DNA of 64,000 nt from Sympetrum striolatum (taxonomy: Eukaryota > Arthropoda > Insecta > Odonata > Libellulidae), in assembly GCA_947579665.1 (NCBI GenBank), contig OX388352.1, forward strand, positions 36,822,216 through 36,886,215, in the 5' to 3' direction. The notes beneath the pieces were generated by a model that worked only from the letters and a program-made list of their open reading frames with translations, ran no database searches and was not told the DNA's origin. How positions within the stretch are numbered: position 1 is the first letter of the stretch; every line of letters begins with the position of its first letter. This document shows positions 59,137-64,000 of this stretch, piece by piece. The translations under genes and the position numbers were made by a program.

Positions 59137-59459
59137 AAAAAGGATTTTTACTATTTACAATCCTTGGTTTTCGTTTTTTAGTGAAAATCAAATTTAATAA
59201 GCAAAGAATTTGAACTTGGCTAGCAAAATTATTACTAATGAATGTTAAGATGTGAGAAGAAAACATTTTAAGAGGTGAAATATAATAAACCTTACAAAAA
59301 TAATGTTAAATCTAAGATATTTTAAAGGAGATTGGATAAAATTTTCGTCCGTTCTCAGAAAAACTCGTATGATGTATTTTTCAATTATTAACGCATCATT
59401 ATGAGATGATGGTTTGACGGCGATATCAACCATCATCCTAATGATTCTGGGTCAACTAC

Positions 59460-62400
59460 GTCCAAATAGCGTGGCAGCGATGTATTTTGAGTCACAAAAT
59501 TAGTCATCGCGGCGAAATGGGGCAACATCCATCGAGTATAAATAGGAGATCTTCAGCAGTGTAATACTGGGTTGGTCTAAAGTCTCAAGCACAAAACATC
59601 ATTCTCCTCTGTACACAGCACGGGCAAACAACATCAACATCGCACATAAAAGGACGCAAGGGGCAATGGTCTAGCAAGTGGCTATGTGCTCTGAGACGAC
59701 TTTGACCAACCTTTTGCAATTTCTTTCAATCATGGAAGTATGTCAAAAATATTGCTACGGAGCAGTAATTTTCTTCATTTGCTCTTAAGTGAAGAGCTTT
59801 TAAATAGTTTTTTAATCATCGAAAAGTATAGGGACAGATAAGGGAATTGATCATTCAAATTTCTCTATCCATTGAAACGATGCACGTTAGCATACTTTTA
59901 TGATTCAAGGCCTTAAATCTTGTTGCATCGTTAATTTTGTGTTAATTTTACACCCACAAGAAAAGTAGATACAGCGGGCTCTTAGGGTAAGAGGGCAATA
60001 AGGAATCCAGCTCCGGTCACTAACCGCTTAAGGGTTACTAACTAGTATAACCGTTCGAAGAAAATCCCGATATTCAATGTGGTGGAATATTCTCTTTACA
60101 AAAAAGATATTCTTATGAGGTCAGTCAACACTCTTTGGAGACAAGGCAAAGAAATTCCTGTCGCTTGTATGTACTCATAATGTCTTGGTATTTTTTACCG
60201 GCACTTCATTCCAGATTTTGGCAGATATCCCTGTAGAAATTGATTCAGACAGATTTTGATGTATAAGAGAGTTGCCAGGTTAATATATACTCGCTAATTA
60301 CCTTTCAAATATATTTAAAAAAAGATAAATAACCTGGATTGGCAAGAGTAACCATCATACTTAATAAAAAGTTGCGAATGAGAGCAAGAGGATAGTGCAA
60401 TCCTACGAAAGAGATATATCAGTTACAGTAGATACCAAAGCCAGGGATGCAGTTTTACTCTTAGTATACATGCCAAAAAAAGGGCATGAAGAAGAAGAAA
60501 TTGGCATGATCTACGAGGCATTGGAAGAAATTTTAAGAGCACAAAAGGTGATGAGAATCTTATTATTTTGGATGATATGAATTCAGTCGTAGGAGAGGGA
60601 AAAGAGGAAGATGTTGTTGGGGAATTTTGACTGGGATTTTGAAATAAAAGGGTGATAAACTTGTTGAATTCTGCCAAAGAAATATACTCTGTATTACAAA
60701 CTCATGGTTCGATTATCATCCGATAAGAAGATATGCTTTGAGGATGCCTGGAGATAAAAACAGATTCCAAATGGAGTACATAATGGTGAGGAAGATATTT
60801 TGGAATCAAGTTAAGGACAATAGGAGTTATCCAGGCCTTGATATAGACAGCGACCGATATATGGTCATGATGAAGAGCCTCTTGAAGTTAAAAAACTAAG
60901 CAAGAGGACGGAGAAGAAATGGAGCCTAGCAAAACTAAAGGATGAGATCATTTAGAACAATACGAAAAAGCAACAGATGTAAAGAAAAATTTAAGCGATT
61001 GCAATGAATTTGAAGAAATTTGGTCCGCAATAAAAGATGAACTCCTTATAGCAACAAAGGAAATAATTGGAAAGGAAGGGAAAGTGGAAAAAAATAATGG
61101 ATTACATATGAAATATTGAAAATCATAGAAGATAATAGAAAACCAAGAAAATCTAAAACAGAGGAAAGTTATACTGAAGATAAGAAGCTTAAGAAATAAA
61201 ATAAACAGAGATGAAAAAAGCAAGAGAAAAATATTATGAAGACTTATGCAGGGAAATAGAGGAAAATCTGAATGAAGTAAAAATAGAAAATTGCTACAAA
61301 TTAATAAAGCCACTCCTTGGGAACTATCGAAACAGAATTAAGGCAATAAATGGAAAACATAGCATTTTATTAGATAATGTTAACGAAAATACTAAAAAAT
61401 GAGGAGCAGAATGGAGATGAAGAATTTCCAGAGAACTCTACTGAAAGAGAAGAAACAATACATAAAGATGACATGGGAGAGTCAATATTGAGGGAAGAGT
61501 AGTCAGATAGTGAAAGAAATCGGATGTAAAAGTTATGCAGAAACGAAAAGGAAAGAAGATAACAGAGGTAGATGACAGGATGCTGCAAATCAACTGGAGG
61601 ATTGAACACTGAAGAAGAGATAAAAGAAAACCCCTGGATTTATAATCCACCCTCGAGTGTATAATTAACAACATTCACAGGTTGCATAGTAAAAACCCAA
61701 ATAAAGATAAAGGTGTGTTATATAGGAGAAAGGACCCTGATTATATATAGTATGTATATTGAATTTAAGATTCAGTAAATCTTAGAATGATAATTTTGAA
61801 AATGCTACTTTCATATGCATTTACAGCAATACTTATGCTAAAATATGGTTATCGTTCTTCCTGGACTTAGTCCGTTCCGCAAACACGTATGTATATTCCG
61901 ATTTAACCTAATATATATTTTCCGTTTTACTTGCTTATTGAGCTAGTTATTATTTACCTCATAGCAATATTATTTGACGGAAATCCCAGGGGTTATCAAT
62001 TTTGATACTTCACCAATGAAATACGAGGTCTCTTATTTGTGTTGTCCACTCGAAGAAATTGTTGATGTGAAGGTATCATTGAAAGTAATTAATTTCATTA
62101 CTTAATCCAGATGAATATATCTTTAAGAAATTAATCCCTTAGAATCAATTTCTACAGGGATATCAGCCAAAATCTGGAATGAAGTGCCAGTAGCAAATAC
62201 CGAGACATTATGAGTACATACAAGCGACAGGCATTTCTTTGCCTTGTTTCCAAAGAGTGTTGACTGACCTCATAAGAATCTCTTTTTAGTATGGAGAATA
62301 TTCCACCACATTGAATATCGGGATCTTCTTCGAACGGTTATACTAGTTAGTAACCCTTAAGCGGTTAGTGACCGGAGCTGGATTCCTTATTGCCCTCTTA

Positions 62401-62930
62401 CCCTAAGAGCCCGCTGTATCTACTTTTCTTGTGGGTGTAAAATTAACACAAAATTAACGATGCAACAAGATTTAAGGCCTTGAATCATGAAAAGTATGAT
62501 AACGTGCATCGTTATCAGTGGATAGAGAAATTTGAATGATCAATTCCCTTATCTGTCCCTATACTTTTCGATGATTAAAAAACTATTTAAAAGCTCTTCA
62601 CTTAAGAGCAAATGAAGAAAATTACTTCTCCGTAGCAATATTTTTGACATACTTCCATGATTGAAAGAAATTGCAAAAGGTTGGTCAAAGTCGTCTCAGA
62701 GCACTTAGCCACTTGCTAGACCATTGCCCCTTGCGTCCTCTTATGTGCGATGTTGATGTTGTTTGCCCGTGCTGTGTACAGAGGAGAATGATTATTTGTG
62801 CTTGAGACTTTGGACCAACCCAATATTGCACCGCTGAAGATCTCCTATTTATAATCGATGGATGTTGCCCTATTTCGCCGCGATGACTAATTTTGTGACT
62901 CAAAATACATCGCTACCACGCTATTTGGAC
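59460..62930. repeat. Giant inverted repeat IR2 (arms about 788 bp, spacer 1.9 kb)
   Basis: The left arm 59,460-60,246 and the right arm 62,142-62,930 are inverse copies at roughly 95% identity by eye. Long exact runs include the part with cggtcactaaccgcttaagg and tatactagttagtaaccctt. The outer edge is gtccaaatagcgtgg/ccacgctatttggac and the inner edge is gaaattgattc/gaatcaatttc. Each arm holds a TATAAATAGG-like box (about 59,561 in the left arm) followed by agatcttcagcagtg, and at the inner end an outward-facing frame with AKIWNEVPV, reminiscent of a LINE C-terminus. The spacer carries a LINE endonuclease. The high arm identity suggests recent formation or gene conversion. Confidence 0.8.
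60395..61640 (+). pseudogene. LINE endonuclease domain and linker, in the IR2 spacer
   Basis: Frames joined by eye read ISVTVDTKARDAVLLLVYMP, DENLIILDDMNSVVGEG, FCQRNILCITNSWFDYHP, MPGDKNRFQMEYIMVRK and DIDSDRYMVMM. This is the C-terminal two-thirds of an AP-type endonuclease from the insect LINE group often annotated as 'craniofacial development protein 2-like' (VYMPTTG ... GDFNAVVGEG ... FKHHPRRxYTWxxPG..N.IDYI ... DIDSDHN.V). The GDFN motif is DDMN and the catalytic His of SDH is Arg, so it would be inactive even apart from several frameshifts. A Lys/Glu-rich linker (61,211-61,402; YKLIKPLLGNYRNRIKAING) follows. No polymerase remains. Confidence 0.75.
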
Positions 62931-63373
62931 TTTAACACGCTATAATATTAATATTTACGTATTAACAAATCCTAGGATAGGGATTTTCATTGCATTGAAA
63001 TGCTTGATTGAACTTATATATGTTTTATCTCACCATTACTCGGTACCTTCCAACGTTAATGCCACGAAATTTATTAAGCTCGCTCAGTTTGGTATCCCTT
63101 ACAGATACCGGTGACACCTATTGATGCAAACATTTTTTGAAAGAATTATTCTCCTATATATTTGCTACTTTACCCCGTTAAGTTGAATGTAATTTTGAAG
63201 AAAAATGTTTGCTCAATAAATGGTGGAAATAGTTGGAATTCAGAGCGTACCAATATAATTTATGGGTAACTTCAACATTTTTGTTTCATTTACTCAGAGT
63301 TATAGGTCATAATTTAATTAATAGAATAGCCCTCTTTTATCTGGCATATTACCGTAAATGTAGGACGAAGGAA
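62931..63373. other. AT-rich end of the composite insertion
   Basis: No gene or repeat was recognised between the right arm of IR2 and the place where the tandem unit resumes. Confidence 0.35.
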
Positions 63374-63572
63374 AAATCATACGAGCTGAGTAGTGAGAGC
63401 AACTGTTGATAAATTATAACGTAATAATAATAAATCTGTAACTTTATTGAAGAAGATCTTGTATCCGTTTTACTAAACGATCGCAAAATCCCGAGATCAC
63501 AGATATGTAAGATTAACTAGAGGGCAAGATTAACAAATGCTAGAGCAATTTATTGAGTGTGAAGAATTAAAT

Positions 63573-64000
63573 GATCACGGCTCCTTTTGCATCAAACCTA
63601 GTAAATTTACATTCATCGATTATTCTGTTGGAGGGATGCTTTTCTCCTTCTCCTTCAAGTTTATCTTGTTGTAATAATAATATTCCACAGTAAAAATAAA
63701 TCTCAGCTGGTAAAATCCCTAGGCATTGCAGTGAGAGATTTATAGAATTATGAAAACAAAGAATTCTGCCTGTATATTTATGTAATTTTTTAAAATACAC
63801 ATGTAGGCTGAAAAAGTAGATAATATCTATGAAAATCACGTATAGCTAAATTTTTACCATTCTTGGTTTTCTCACCTGAAACTGTTGATATTTATCCTAT
63901 GAAAATGAATTATTTCTAGGCAAATATCAAACAAAGGCTACGTGTGTAAGGACACCAACTTGGAGATTTTAAAATTTTCAGTGGCGACATCTAGCGGAGA
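63573..64000 (+). repeat. Tandem macro-repeat, unit U3 (start, cut by window end)
   Basis: The stretch from cacggctccttttgcatc to the end matches 43,091-43,520 (U1), for example agctggtaaaatccct-ggc, gaattctgcctg, aatacaca-tt/gtaggctgaa, aaaggctac and agtggcg-catc. It is closer to U1 than to U2 by eye. The array therefore continues to the right of the window. Confidence 0.75.

Larger units (their letters stand above)
54924..63373. mobile_element. Composite 8.45-kb insertion in unit U2
   Basis: Unit U1 reads straight through tctgtaaatctaagctgagg near 46,531-46,550. In U2 the equivalent left part stops at aaatcaacacgag (54,911-54,923) and the right part resumes at aaatcatacgag (63,374-63,385). 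These look like an imperfect 12-13 bp target duplication. Everything between is foreign to the array: two giant inverted repeats, an ACTTTCTCC element and a LINE. It may be one composite insertion or several insertions at nested sites. Confidence 0.5.
46748..63572 (+). repeat. Tandem macro-repeat, unit U2, interrupted by several insertions
   Basis: The U1 landmarks recur in order at 46,791, about 47,340, 52,037, 52,540-52,690, 54,050-54,190, 54,340-54,385 and 54,800, then resume at about 63,374 and lead into the next anchor at 63,620. The distance between anchors is 16,829 bp against 3,656 bp for U1. The excess is roughly accounted for by the element at 47,596-48,628, the block 48,650-51,880, about 1.1 kb around 53,000, and the 8.45-kb block 54,924-63,373. 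Confidence 0.7.

Noticed and set aside
58884..59181. Frames rich in Cys-Val or Thr-His across the CA/GT tract
   Set aside because: They are translations of a dinucleotide microsatellite inside a mobile element.
59460..62930. Reading the IR2 arms as LTRs or Polinton ends
   Set aside because: The arms are inverted, not direct, and the spacer holds only a decayed LINE, with no integrase, polymerase B or packaging gene.

Overview
The window looks like intergenic, probably heterochromatic, DNA from an arthropod genome, most likely an insect. The reasons are: roughly two-thirds A+T; GT-AG introns of about 90-100 bp in the one convincing spliced gene; many decayed non-LTR retrotransposons of Jockey-like, CR1/L2-like and other LINE types; Penelope-like (PLE) fragments; cut-and-paste elements; microsatellites; and no operon-like layout or long open frame. 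Nothing in it looks bacterial or viral. I cannot name the species.

Region 1 (1-15,200) is built around four copies of one terminal-repeat family, at 1-785, 7,275-7,525, 10,245-10,845 and 14,824-15,215. They lie in orientations +, -, -, +, as expected for the ends of several large elements. No transposase was recognised between them.

Region 2 (15,200-31,400) holds a PLE reverse-transcriptase remnant and then a decayed Jockey-like element (about 23,590-29,340). A 2.9-kb element with PIF/Harbinger-like ends (GGGCCGTATTTATAGTCG and TTA duplications) splits that element and itself holds a third retrotransposon. Several LINE tails follow.

Region 3 (31,400-33,250) contains the only gene that appears intact: a three-exon plus-strand frame of 123 codons (32,542-33,101). 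It has clean splice sites, a 17-bp minisatellite just upstream and an AATAAA signal downstream. I do not recognise its product.

Region 4 (33,250-43,000) carries a hammerhead-like motif, two more Jockey-like 5' ends with zinc-knuckle ORF1 remnants (one split by a LINE insertion), a PLE GIY-YIG endonuclease remnant, and a minus-strand LINE.

Region 5 (43,000-64,000) is a tandem array of a large unit of about 3.66 kb. One fairly compact copy lies at 43,084-46,747. A second copy spans 46,748-63,572 because of insertions, and a third starts at 63,573. The second copy holds two copies of a family that starts and ends in ACTTTCTCC/GGAGAAAGT, a LINE, a second hammerhead-like motif, and one block of about 8.45 kb flanked by an imperfect 12-13 bp direct repeat. 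That block contains two very large inverted repeats, a third ACTTTCTCC element and a decayed LINE endonuclease.

All homology calls come from reading translations and aligning by eye. No database search was possible, and all long coordinates are approximate to tens of bases.
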